From Mucilaginibacter sp. cycad4 (GTDB lineage Bacteria > Bacteroidota > Bacteroidia > Sphingobacteriales > Sphingobacteriaceae): a DNA stretch of 64,000 bases. The translations under genes were made by a program, and so were the position numbers. Within the stretch, counting starts at the first letter, position 1. Each line of letters begins with the position of its first letter. The stretch spans positions 2,232,001 to 2,296,000 of the forward strand of contig NZ_CP139559.1 in assembly GCF_034263275.1 (NCBI RefSeq), written 5' to 3'. Below are positions 54,823 to 63,768 of the stretch, piece by piece. The notes beneath the pieces were generated by a model. It was not told the origin of the DNA and ran no database searches. It worked only from the letters and a program-made list of their open reading frames with translations.

Positions 54823-57678
54823 TCAGAATTTATATGTAAGTGTTAAAAAATAAGCCCTCGGCGGAATAGCAATAGTTGAATAAGGCGTATTTGCCTTTAC
54901 ATCAGCCTCGTACATTGTTTTTGTATACCCTTCGCGATCTAATGCTGTTAAGAACGTACCGGGCCTTGACCAGCTCATTACGCCATATTTATTTAAAATA
55001 TTATTAATGTTCGCACTTAGTTGGAACTTTTTAGTGAAATTGTAGCCTGCCCCAAGGTTATACTGACTAAAACCGGGTAATTTAAAAGCATTGGCTACAT
55101 TGGCTTCCCGTGCACCGAGGTAAGACCATGTTACAAATGAAAAGAAATTCCCTACGTTGTATGATGGTGTAACGTTAAGTATTAAATTAGGGCTATTATC
55201 GGCTTTATTCCCTGAGTAATCCATGATCGCATCGTCCTGCGGTCCTGGCTGATTAGCTATCCATACTTTATAAGTAGACGCTTTCGAGGTCTGAAACGTT
55301 CCAACGCCTTTTATACTGAAATCCTTTGTAATATTAATATTGGCTTCCAGCTCTAATCCATAGGTTTTGATTTTTTCATATAATACCGGCGGAGAGTAGC
55401 TTGTAGTTCCATCAGCCAGGGTGAACGTCTGAACATTGGGAACATGACTTAACACGCTGTAAAATGGAGTCACAAAGGCTGTAAAACTCCCATCTCTTAC
55501 CTTAACCCCCATTTCGGCCTGATCAACTTTCTGGGCCTGCGGGTTTAAGGAACTGTTTGCAAATACCGTGTTGGCTGCGAAATATGTACTTAAATCTGGC
55601 GCCTTGTTTCCCTCGGAGTATCGGCCATAAATAGAGAAATGATTATCTATTGTATAATTTAAACCTGCTGAATAGGAAAATGTATTGATGGTTTTGTTAA
55701 ACGGTAGTGGGGTACCTGCAGTTCCACCATAATTGTCATAAACAGTCAAAGGGTTACCATCAGCACCGCCGTAAGCCGGGTCTGAACTCTTTGGGTTGCC
55801 AACATTTGGCCTGACAGATCCTTTCTGATGCATCGATTCAAACCTGAATCCATAATCAACATTAAGTTTATTCGTTATTTGCCAGTTATGCCCAAAGAAT
55901 AAGGCCACCTGATTTTGAGTAGCGTTATTTACCGTCAAGCCTGACCCTCCGACACCACTTACCCCATTAGGATTTGTTAGCTGATAAACCTTGCCTGAAG
56001 GGTCGGCAAAACTAATATTAACAAGATCGGGATGGTCTTGAATAGTGCCCGCGGCGACGCCGGCAATACCGGTAATTTCATTAACAAGGGTATATCCATA
56101 GAAACCACCTAAAGTAAAGCTCATGTTTTTAACCTTCTTAGAAAAAGAGAACTGATCAAGTAGCTCTTTAACTTTATTGTTATTAACATTTAATGGTTCA
56201 AAAAACACAGAATTAGGAGAAACATTTCCACCGGGAAGACCAGTATTAGTTATATTGTAATCGTAGCCGGTAAATGATGAAATTGTAGCCAGGGGTGCAC
56301 CTGTGCGGGCATTGGTAAGTGTTGTTGTGCCCGTTCTTCCAAGATATCCTAAAATTGAAGCGGTTACAAAATCATTCAGAGCTAACGGATTTACTATCGC
56401 GGTGGTGTTCCAATCGGCTTGTTTATTTGAATACCTGATAGCATTGTTAAAAGTTAAACCCGAATCCAGGTGCTGCGTCCAATTTGCTCCTGCTGAACGG
56501 TCAATTGAATGGATCAAGCTGCTGGATTTATATGTGGCTGTACCATTATCGTTAACCGGATAGGATTGTGTTACGTTCGGAATAAGCACAGATGAGTACG
56601 GTGTGAAACCTGTAGCCGGTTTAGGATATGTGAAACCTGTAGTTGGCGTAAATTCAAACCAACCGTTGTGATCGTTAAGGTATTTTCCGTAGATCTTAAT
56701 AGAGCCCGTTCTATACTTTTTAACAATATTACCTTTTATCTGGCCGCCTTTATTGAGGGGGTATCCGGGATCTTTGGCGCCTACGCTGTTTCTGTAAAAG
56801 CCTCCAAGATTATAAGTAAGACTGCCGTCTTTACTTAAGGCCCCCCCAAAGTCAATATCTCCTCTGTAATATGGATTGCGGCCATCGCCTTCAAGTCCGT
56901 ACTTTATCCTGGCTTCGCCTTCAAACGCTTGCCCTCCCTGCTTTGAAATATAGTTAAAAATCCCACCAGGAGCATTATTACCCAGGATAGATGCAGTACC
57001 GCCCCGAAGGGCCTCCAGCTTTCCCAAAGTCGCATCCGGGCGGGAAAAATAGTCCGGGCCATAATTTCCGTATGTTGCATTTGTAACCGGCAACCCATCT
57101 TCCTGCATTGACACGTAATAGTAACCAGACGCGCCATCGTTAGATCCCACTGATACCCCCCGGGAATAAACGGTATTTCTGATTTCGCCAAGGGAAGAAT
57201 TGACGTAAACACCTGGTATGTTTTTCAGGAGATCGGCGGAGCTGAGTGGAGCCTGCTTTTCTATCTGGATAGCGCTGATTGATGAAATAGCAATCGAGGC
57301 ATTCATTGCGGTCCGTTTATCAAAAACACCAGTGACAATTATTTCACTTAAACTACTGGATTCGGATACAAGTGATACATTAACCACAGACCTACCATTA
57401 ATCGCCTCCTCCTTAGTGGTATATCCCACAAATCTAAAAATCAGTGTTGCTGTACCGGATACCGTCAGGCTGAATTTACCATTTGGATCGGTGCTAACTC
57501 CTTGAGTAGTCCCTTTTACAGTAACTGAAACGCCGGGCATCGTAACGCCTTTTTCATCTTTTACAGTACCTGACACTTTCAGTACTTGTGCAAATGAATC
57601 AAATGATAACGAAAGCAGCAAAAAAATTACCGTCAACGGTAAATAGATCCTGCTGAGAAGATTGTAAATTTTTCTCAT
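54823..57678 (-). CDS. TonB-dependent receptor without SusD partner (PUL-B)
   Basis: The start is ATG 57678 (MRKIYNLL); a TTG at 57687 is in frame. The roughly 951-residue protein has a signal peptide ending SFAQ. A carboxypeptidase-like regulatory domain follows (VSGTVKDEKGVTMPGVSVTV), then the plug with GNNAPGGIFNYISK and a barrel ending ...LTLTYKF. It aligns through its whole length with the receptor at 20482-23313. No STN domain and no neighbouring susD are present. It probably imports a related glycoside. It follows the GntR gene by 225 bp. Confidence 0.9.
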   Translation of the reverse strand: MRKIYNLLSRIYLPLTVIFLLLSLSFDSFAQVLKVSGTVKDEKGVTMPGVSVTVKGTTQGVSTDPNGKFSLTVSGTATLIFRFVGYTTKEEAINGRSVVNVSLVSESSSLSEIIVTGVFDKRTAMNASIAISSISAIQIEKQAPLSSADLLKNIPGVYVNSSLGEIRNTVYSRGVSVGSNDGASGYYYVSMQEDGLPVTNATYGNYGPDYFSRPDATLGKLEALRGGTASILGNNAPGGIFNYISKQGGQAFEGEARIKYGLEGDGRNPYYRGDIDFGGALSKDGSLTYNLGGFYRNSVGAKDPGYPLNKGGQIKGNIVKKYRTGSIKIYGKYLNDHNGWFEFTPTTGFTYPKPATGFTPYSSVLIPNVTQSYPVNDNGTATYKSSSLIHSIDRSAGANWTQHLDSGLTFNNAIRYSNKQADWNTTAIVNPLALNDFVTASILGYLGRTGTTTLTNARTGAPLATISSFTGYDYNITNTGLPGGNVSPNSVFFEPLNVNNNKVKELLDQFSFSKKVKNMSFTLGGFYGYTLVNEITGIAGVAAGTIQDHPDLVNISFADPSGKVYQLTNPNGVSGVGGSGLTVNNATQNQVALFFGHNWQITNKLNVDYGFRFESMHQKGSVRPNVGNPKSSDPAYGGADGNPLTVYDNYGGTAGTPLPFNKTINTFSYSAGLNYTIDNHFSIYGRYSEGNKAPDLSTYFAANTVFANSSLNPQAQKVDQAEMGVKVRDGSFTAFVTPFYSVLSHVPNVQTFTLADGTTSYSPPVLYEKIKTYGLELEANINITKDFSIKGVGTFQTSKASTYKVWIANQPGPQDDAIMDYSGNKADNSPNLILNVTPSYNVGNFFSFVTWSYLGAREANVANAFKLPGFSQYNLGAGYNFTKKFQLSANINNILNKYGVMSWSRPGTFLTALDREGYTKTMYEADVKANTPYSTIAIPPRAYFLTLTYKF

Positions 57679-57903
57679 AATTTTCAATAATTAGGGTATT
57701 TGAAGCTCGCACTTCAAAAGGTTAAACAAAAAATGGCTTATCGGTATATTGGTTCGTTATAAAAGAAGATTCCAAGCCCTTCTCTTATTTATATTCAAAT
57801 CTATTTAGAAGAAATGGTTCAACCTGCCCCAACCTCCATGACCCGTTTCTAATAGCTTAGCAAAGGTTCTCGTTGAACGGAGGTTCGTTTAATTCGATCC
57901 CGA

Positions 57904-58929
57904 TTAAAGTGATTTCCTGTTGGTTACCTTAAAAGGAATGGCAATATGCTCAGTGGAATTGGTTAAAACCAATTCAGCTGTTTTTTCGCCCATTAATTGA
58001 AAATCGGTTGAAATGGTGGTTATGCCATCCAGAATAATTTTTTTGACAGGCGTTTCATTGTAGGATATGACCCCTACGTCGGAGCCGACTTTTAAATTTA
58101 TGGATATGATCTTTTCTAATAATTCGATCAGATGATCCTCCATTAAATTAATATAGACAGTCCCCTCAACTATTGTCTCGTGATCTAAAGAAGAAAGTAT
58201 CTCGTATTCAAATGCATATTGTGTGCAGAACTTAAGAAAACCTGTCAGAATATCCTTCGAGTAATACGAGTGTTCCGGGAATATAATTTTGATCGTATTG
58301 TAACGATTTAGTTTATTCAACAGTTGTTCCAGAGATTTATAGATATCCCGCTCAAAATCCTCATAAACAGCCCCAAAACGTCCTGTGACTCCTGGTTCCA
58401 ACTTATCCATAAGGATCAGTTTCTCTTTAGGGATACTATTGATCACATCATAAGTATTTACAGGGCTTTCAATGAAATGAGGGATAATGACGAATTTGGC
58501 ATAACTATTTATTTTTTCAAGGATCAGCTTTTTAAAAGCACTGAAATCATTGTTATAAATATAGAAATCGATGGCAGCATTGCTTCCCAATACGTCGGCG
58601 AAAGCATCATACATGATTTTTTTGTGACTGCTTAATTTATTGAATAATAACAGAACCTTTGTTGGCCGGCTAAAATCCGTGTTGGCAATAAAGTATCCCT
58701 TACCCGTGATCGATTTAACGACATTTAGTTTCTTTAGTTCCTTATAGGCTCTTTCTATGGTATTTCGGGATGTCTCCAGTGCTATGCTAAAATCATAAAC
58801 TGATGGTAAAATATCGCCTTCTGCAATTTTTCCGGATTCTACACCGCTCAGAATGGAATTGATCAGCTGCAGGTACTTAGGTGTAATTGAATTCTCATCT
58901 ATTTTAACGATCTTCAAATAATTCTTCAT
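57904..58929 (-). CDS. GntR-type regulator with LacI-like effector domain (PUL-B)
   Basis: This 341-residue protein has exactly the length and layout of its paralogue at 10938-11963. The winged helix (about 10-75) has the recognition region SIALETSRNTIERAYKELKK, differing at V/T, K/R and N/K from the PUL-A protein. The sensor domain ends DFQLMGEKTAELVL. No ATTCCGT palindrome lies before it. The related 25-bp palindromes at 62908 and 62948 are the best candidates for its binding sites. It sits inside the PUL-B gene run, just after the GH3 remnant. Confidence 0.88.
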   Translation of the reverse strand: MKNYLKIVKIDENSITPKYLQLINSILSGVESGKIAEGDILPSVYDFSIALETSRNTIERAYKELKKLNVVKSITGKGYFIANTDFSRPTKVLLLFNKLSSHKKIMYDAFADVLGSNAAIDFYIYNNDFSAFKKLILEKINSYAKFVIIPHFIESPVNTYDVINSIPKEKLILMDKLEPGVTGRFGAVYEDFERDIYKSLEQLLNKLNRYNTIKIIFPEHSYYSKDILTGFLKFCTQYAFEYEILSSLDHETIVEGTVYINLMEDHLIELLEKIISINLKVGSDVGVISYNETPVKKIILDGITTISTDFQLMGEKTAELVLTNSTEHIAIPFKVTNRKSL

Positions 58930-58984
58930 CTAATCCTCCTTTCTTGCTACTGGTTTTAACACTTCTAACCCAGCATACTTGAAT

Positions 58985-59439
58985 TTACTTTGTCAATTCA
59001 TTAATAGGAACAAGTGGTGATATGCTTCTATGAACTTTTTCGATAACCCAATCCTTTTTTACGAAAAATGAAGCGGTTCTTTTGATGTCAGTACTTGAAG
59101 CGCTAACTTTCAGCTCATAATTCCCTTTTTCTGTGACCCATGATTCTGTAACTGTTTGAAAAGAAGCCAAATCCTCAGCGGCTATCTTAAATGTGATGGA
59201 ATGAGATTTGCCCCGGCCGCTCCGGTTACTTTGACTTCTGTTCTTCCAGCCACAGGTTCATGGCCAAATGCCCCCAAGCCCATACCTGTAACCAATTTTG
59301 TTTTCTCTTCCAAAGTCATAGCTGCCATAACTTTCTTAATGGGGTCTTTACCCAACTGAGGAACATTTTGATCAGTTGTTTGACCTGAAGCAAAATAGGC
59401 TATTGATAACAACAGATATAAAAGGATGTGCCTTTTCAT
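58985..59439 (-). pseudogene. Collapsed GH3 gene (only both ends remain)
   Basis: From ATG 59439 the frame encodes a leader and then PQLGKDPIKKVMAAMTLEEKTKLV up to VTGAAGANL, matching residues 1 to about 80 of the intact GH3 at 24237. The next bases, in a shifted frame, read HSITFKIAAEDLASFQTV and continue to the C-terminus, matching the last 75 residues of that GH3. About 600 codons, including the nucleophile Asp, are missing, and the junction near 59200 is out of frame. The product would be an inactive 85-residue peptide. The preceding small secreted gene and following GntR gene are intact. Confidence 0.9.
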
Positions 59440-59461
59440 TTTAACCGGAGATTTATAAAAT

Positions 59462-59872
59462 TTATTTAATCCGTGTACCTGTCACATCAAATTGTTCCAT
59501 CATGGAACCTTCAAGATTATCGTCGTCCTTCTTCTTTAGGGACAAGCTCACTTCGTAACCCTGAGCTGTGAATTTTGTACTCAATATGCCATCTTTCACT
59601 TCAACTGCATCAAAATTTGTAATGGCATTTGTTTTAGGATCAATCATTGAACCTGAAATTTTCCCTTCCTTTTTTTCAAATACGATAGTTACTTCGGTAT
59701 CCCCTTGCGGTACACCTTTAAACATACTTTTCCATTTTCCGATAAAATAACTTTCGGTTGCCGGAACTACTTTGGCTGCATCAGCTGTTTGAGCTTCGCT
59801 TTTATTCACGAAAAAAAACAATAGAAAAGCGAACATGGCCAACGGCATACTTAGTTTTTTCATAATTTTCAT
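59462..59872 (-). CDS. Small secreted beta-rich protein (PUL-B paralogue)
   Basis: The 136-residue protein has a signal peptide ending SEAQ (about 28) and then YFIGKWKSMFKGVPQGDTEVTIVFEKKEGKISGSM. It is clearly homologous to the 129-residue protein at 23806. It keeps the same place directly before a GH3 gene (22 bp) although that GH3 is dead. An alternative start is ATG 59863. Function unknown; a periplasmic binding role is only a guess. Confidence 0.75.
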   Translation of the reverse strand: MKIMKKLSMPLAMFAFLLFFFVNKSEAQTADAAKVVPATESYFIGKWKSMFKGVPQGDTEVTIVFEKKEGKISGSMIDPKTNAITNFDAVEVKDGILSTKFTAQGYEVSLSLKKKDDDNLEGSMMEQFDVTGTRIK

Positions 59873-59908
59873 TTTGGTTTTTTATTTATTTATTTGAATT
59901 GATTAATA

Positions 59909-62824
59909 CTAATTGTCAGCGACTTGAATGGCAGCAGGCCCAACTATCCCTGCTGCCATCAGTTTATCTTCCTGGCCTTTAAATTGTTTGTATAGCTTAT
60001 CGCCATTATGGGCCCGGCCAATAAAATAGTTGAGTTGGCCGGTTGTTAATTTTATTTCCAGGATATTTTTCCCACTCTTTACCATACTTGTGATATCCAG
60101 GATATAAGGTGCGTATAGCAAAGTGCCGCCCATCTTCCTGTTTATACTTACCTCTGCGGTGAAATATACTTTGCCAAGATCCAGGTAATATCTCTTGCCC
60201 GTTTGCTTTTTTAAATTGAAAGAAGTTGTATATGTTCCATCACTACCCAGGAACTTAAAAGCGGGATTATCTCTCCAATCGAATAACGCGGCATTTTTTA
60301 CGGATATACTATCTGCTTTTACTTCCCATTTATCTAAACTGATCAGTTTTCGATTAGCTAATAGCGGGGCCTTAGGGGTGGATAATAAATTGGCCGGAAC
60401 TATTTTCCCTGTAGAAGCATACAATATCCGCGAACTATAAGGCGGCAGCGTGTAGCTTATTTGCTGCCCGGTGTTTCTTACCATACTTCCATCTTCTGCA
60501 TTTAGCCAATAACTGTTTTTAAATCCTTTATCCAGTTGGATGGTTATTTTTTTCCAGCTGTCACTCTTATTCCAAATGAACTGAATACGGCTGCCATCTT
60601 CCATTTCTCTTTGGCTGGAACGTACAAAGCCAAAATCCGACGTATATTTCACTTTTAAATCCAGGCCATTGATCCAGGGGAGCAGGTTATCGGCGTCTTT
60701 CAACTGCTTAGCATTTGGATTTGTTATCGATGTTTTGATCAGATCTGCCGTTAACTTATCGTTTACCTGATAATCGAGGAAACCTGGTTGTTTCTTTGGT
60801 TGTTCCCCGATCATCAGTAATTTCATACCTCGTCCGGATAACTTACTTAGCATTCGAGCAGTATTTAATTGGATATAGGGTACATCTGACAGAATTACTG
60901 CCTGGTACAAGTTGCCTCTTATATCAATTTGCTGATGCGAATTGAGTTTCGCCTGTTGAAGTGAAGCGTCATTTACCCATTCCCAGGAAACCCCGGAGGC
61001 CTCCAGTTTGTTGATGATTTTCCAGGTCCGCTCATACCATTTCTTTTGGTCATCCATATTAGTTAATCCCATGGGTTTGGCGGGTAATGGCGGCTCGATT
61101 CCCTTTAAATAGCCTGCTGTCAATATTTCTTCGGGATTAACGGCATTATCATCAAAATTTAAAAAGGGGTAATAAATTAACACATCCGCGTGAGGCCTTC
61201 CGGCCCTAAGGGCATACTGCGTTCTTGTTATATACTGATTGATTGATGATTGATATTTCCAGAAAGGGTCACTTTCGTTGATATTTGAAGAGAAATTAAT
61301 ACTGGTGATCATATTACTGCTCCATGGATACCAACCTTCTTTCCCGTAACCTTCTGGTTTGTAATGATAACTGGTTCCGTGAAAAATGACCTGGTTAACA
61401 CCTACAGCCATCAATTTATCTACAACCATACGCAACTTTTGGGGGGTGGTCATAAATGCGCGGTTAATAAAGACTGCGCTCTCGGCAGATGTAACAGGTT
61501 TATTGTATAAATGAGCCCCTGAAGTAATTAATTTCATAGAGCCTTCTGAACCCATGCCCTGCATCATGGTTTCCGTTTCGGGTATAGAAGCAAGACCTGC
61601 TGAACCAATCATATCCATATTGAAGCCATAAGTTTGGGTACGATGCAATAATCCCCGGCTTTCAGTCCAATGCCTTGTAGCATCCAAAAAGTTTTCACCC
61701 AGGAGGTCGCTTAATGTTAAGTCATAATCATAGCGCAAACGCCAATCTTCATCAGAGAAAACGAAATCAACTGGAGCGTCAGGATGAGCTGCCCGGGCAT
61801 ACTGGTTATTGTAGCCTAATTGCATGTTTGCCCCTAACCATTTACTGATATCATATCCCCGTTTTCTTTTAAAATAAGGAAGAAAGTTCCATGTATAATC
61901 CCTGTCTGCTTTAAACTCATAGCTATCATCGAATATGGCACGCAAAGGATGGCCGAAATAGGTTTCCAAACCTGTGCGAGCCCCGAACAGATAGTTGTAA
62001 TTTTTCAGGACTTTCGTCGAGTCCCAGTGGTTCATGACGTATCCGGCATCTTTCTTGGCGATAATGCTCGGCTGCTCCCCATCTGGTATTCCCCAAAAAG
62101 CAATCAATTTCCAGCTGCCTTCCGGGCAATCCCAGGTGAGCTTATTATCTTTTACCTGGCTGGTTATATCCATTGCTGTTTGAGGATCCAGGTAAACGCT
62201 CCCTTTCTTGTCCGAATTATCTTTAATAATCTTTGCCGCCATAACCACCTGTAATCTTGCTGAAGGCCTGTCTCCCCGTATCGCACGAGGAATAATGACC
62301 TCTATGTTTTTCCCTCCGGTTACATTCAATACACCGAATTCAAGGGTAAGGTTATTATCTTCTTCGGTAAGGTGCGGGCCACCAGCAGGCCAGCCACTGC
62401 CATCCGTTAAATCAACCGTTAGCCCTCTTTTGTTGGCCTCGTTTAACACAGCTTTGAGGTTATCGTAATATTCGGGACTATCGTATCCCGTTATCCGGTC
62501 CTGTTGCTCTTTTCCGCCTTTCGCAGGAAAAACTAACGCAAAGGGCTGTATTTCCACACCGCCAAAATGGTTGTCAGCAAACAAATTAATTTCCCGGGTA
62601 AGTTCTTCCTTTGTAACGTCATTACCAGGCCACCACCACCGCGTATATGGGCCAAATTGTGAAGATGGGTTTTTGAATTGAGCTGGATCAAAATTGAATC
62701 TTTTCAATTCGTAAGGCTTTACAGTTCCTGCTGGTATTAATTTAAAAGCCAGCAGCCCAAAGCATAAGCAAATAGCCATTGCGATACATGCCTGAAAAAA
62801 TTTATAGCCAAACTTTCTTTGCAT
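59909..62824 (-). CDS. GH106 alpha-L-rhamnosidase-like enzyme (PUL-B, copy 2)
   Basis: The 971-residue protein has an N-terminal hydrophobic leader (about 8-28). Next come TRWWWPGNDV, DLTDGSGWPAGG, FDDSYEF, HRTQTYGFNMDM and SIPETET. The C-terminus ends with GQEDKLMAAGIVGP. It is closer to the PUL-A copy (17315) than to copy 1 of PUL-B by the motifs I compared. It is the first gene of the minus-strand run and diverges from the Nudix regulator across a 164-bp region holding two palindromic operators. Confidence 0.88.
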   Translation of the reverse strand: MQRKFGYKFFQACIAMAICLCFGLLAFKLIPAGTVKPYELKRFNFDPAQFKNPSSQFGPYTRWWWPGNDVTKEELTREINLFADNHFGGVEIQPFALVFPAKGGKEQQDRITGYDSPEYYDNLKAVLNEANKRGLTVDLTDGSGWPAGGPHLTEEDNNLTLEFGVLNVTGGKNIEVIIPRAIRGDRPSARLQVVMAAKIIKDNSDKKGSVYLDPQTAMDITSQVKDNKLTWDCPEGSWKLIAFWGIPDGEQPSIIAKKDAGYVMNHWDSTKVLKNYNYLFGARTGLETYFGHPLRAIFDDSYEFKADRDYTWNFLPYFKRKRGYDISKWLGANMQLGYNNQYARAAHPDAPVDFVFSDEDWRLRYDYDLTLSDLLGENFLDATRHWTESRGLLHRTQTYGFNMDMIGSAGLASIPETETMMQGMGSEGSMKLITSGAHLYNKPVTSAESAVFINRAFMTTPQKLRMVVDKLMAVGVNQVIFHGTSYHYKPEGYGKEGWYPWSSNMITSINFSSNINESDPFWKYQSSINQYITRTQYALRAGRPHADVLIYYPFLNFDDNAVNPEEILTAGYLKGIEPPLPAKPMGLTNMDDQKKWYERTWKIINKLEASGVSWEWVNDASLQQAKLNSHQQIDIRGNLYQAVILSDVPYIQLNTARMLSKLSGRGMKLLMIGEQPKKQPGFLDYQVNDKLTADLIKTSITNPNAKQLKDADNLLPWINGLDLKVKYTSDFGFVRSSQREMEDGSRIQFIWNKSDSWKKITIQLDKGFKNSYWLNAEDGSMVRNTGQQISYTLPPYSSRILYASTGKIVPANLLSTPKAPLLANRKLISLDKWEVKADSISVKNAALFDWRDNPAFKFLGSDGTYTTSFNLKKQTGKRYYLDLGKVYFTAEVSINRKMGGTLLYAPYILDITSMVKSGKNILEIKLTTGQLNYFIGRAHNGDKLYKQFKGQEDKLMAAGIVGPAAIQVADN

Positions 62825-62907
62825 ATGTTTATAATCAGAGGGTTAACAATATACAGGATTTCTTTTCGGAACCTAACAATTGGTTTATCACAGCACGCTC
62901 AAATGAG

Positions 62908-62932
62908 TCATTCTGTAAAATTTACACAATGA
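62908..62932. promoter_or_regulatory. Imperfect 25-bp palindrome in PUL-B divergent promoter
   Basis: TCATTCTGT (62908-62916), 7 nt and ACACAATGA (62924-62932) form inverted 9-mers with one mismatched pair and a GTAA-N3-TTAC-type core. It sits between the divergent GH106 and Nudix genes, nearer to GH106. Confidence 0.65.
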
Positions 62933-62947
62933 TAAATAAAGTTTTTA

Positions 62948-62972
62948 TTATTCTGTAATTTTTACAGAATAA
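62948..62972. promoter_or_regulatory. Perfect 25-bp palindrome before the PUL-B Nudix gene
   Basis: TTATTCTGT (62948-62956) and ACAGAATAA (62964-62972) are perfect 9-bp arms around 7 nt. The outer part equals the PUL-A GntR operator with C changed to T at one position per arm. The inner GTAA-N3-TTAC core equals the PUL-A Nudix palindrome. It ends 16 bp before the Nudix ATG. Confidence 0.75.
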
Positions 62973-62988
62973 TTTTTTTCCTTTGTAT

Positions 62989-63768
62989 ATGAAGCATACC
63001 GAAAGCGAAGAAATCAATCCCGTAATAAACGGACATCTTTATTTTCTAAAAAATGTGTCAGTCGATAATGTTATTTTTGGCTATCATGACAAAGAATTAA
63101 AAGTTTTGCTCCAACATCCCCAGGGAATTTCAAAATGGCTGTTACCGGGAGGGTATATCAAGCGAACAGAAACCATTGATGAAGCCGCTCGGCGGGTTGC
63201 GAGAGAAAGAACCGGCTTAGATAGATTGTACCTCCAACAATTCAGGTCGTTCGGAACGCCACACAGAACTATTGATGTGGATTTCACGCCAGAACTTTTT
63301 ACAAAATTATCGGGCATCGATGTCCCTGAAGATCACTGGATGTTTGATTATTTTGTTTCTGTATGTTTCTATACCCTTACTGAATTTTCATTAGTTACAC
63401 CAAACGGGAGCTTTTATATGGAAGAATGTCAGTGGTGGCCCGTCAGCGACTTGCCGCAGATGAGTTTTGATCACGCAGAAATTGTAGATGAAGCTTTAAA
63501 GGCCTTGCGCCTGCATATTTATCATTACCCTGTTGGTTATGAGCTTTTGCCAGAGAAGTTTACACGTCCGGAAATCCATGCACTTTATGAAACTATTTTA
63601 GGCAAATCACTGGACAGCAGAAATTTCGCAAAAAAGCTGGTTACTACAGGTATTATTAAAGAATTGGGCGAGCAAAAGAGCATTGGGGCTCATCGGTCAC
63701 CAAAACTTTACAAGTTTGATAAAGAAGCTTATGATAATGCCTTAAAGGAAATGATGGTATTGGTTTAA
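62989..63768 (+). CDS. Nudix-winged-helix transcriptional regulator (PUL-B)
   Basis: The start is ATG 62989; the upstream TTG at 62983 is less likely. The 259-residue protein is a full-length homologue of the regulator at 13758-14546. It has the degenerate Nudix box (GGYIKRTETIDEAARRVARE, no catalytic REXXEE) and the C-terminal wing IGAHRSPKLYKFDKEAY. It is expected to bind a sugar or nucleotide effector and the palindromes directly upstream, controlling itself and the divergent GH106 operon. Its last codons overlap the end of a truncated minus-strand gene. Confidence 0.88.
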   Translation: MKHTESEEINPVINGHLYFLKNVSVDNVIFGYHDKELKVLLQHPQGISKWLLPGGYIKRTETIDEAARRVARERTGLDRLYLQQFRSFGTPHRTIDVDFTPELFTKLSGIDVPEDHWMFDYFVSVCFYTLTEFSLVTPNGSFYMEECQWWPVSDLPQMSFDHAEIVDEALKALRLHIYHYPVGYELLPEKFTRPEIHALYETILGKSLDSRNFAKKLVTTGIIKELGEQKSIGAHRSPKLYKFDKEAYDNALKEMMVLV

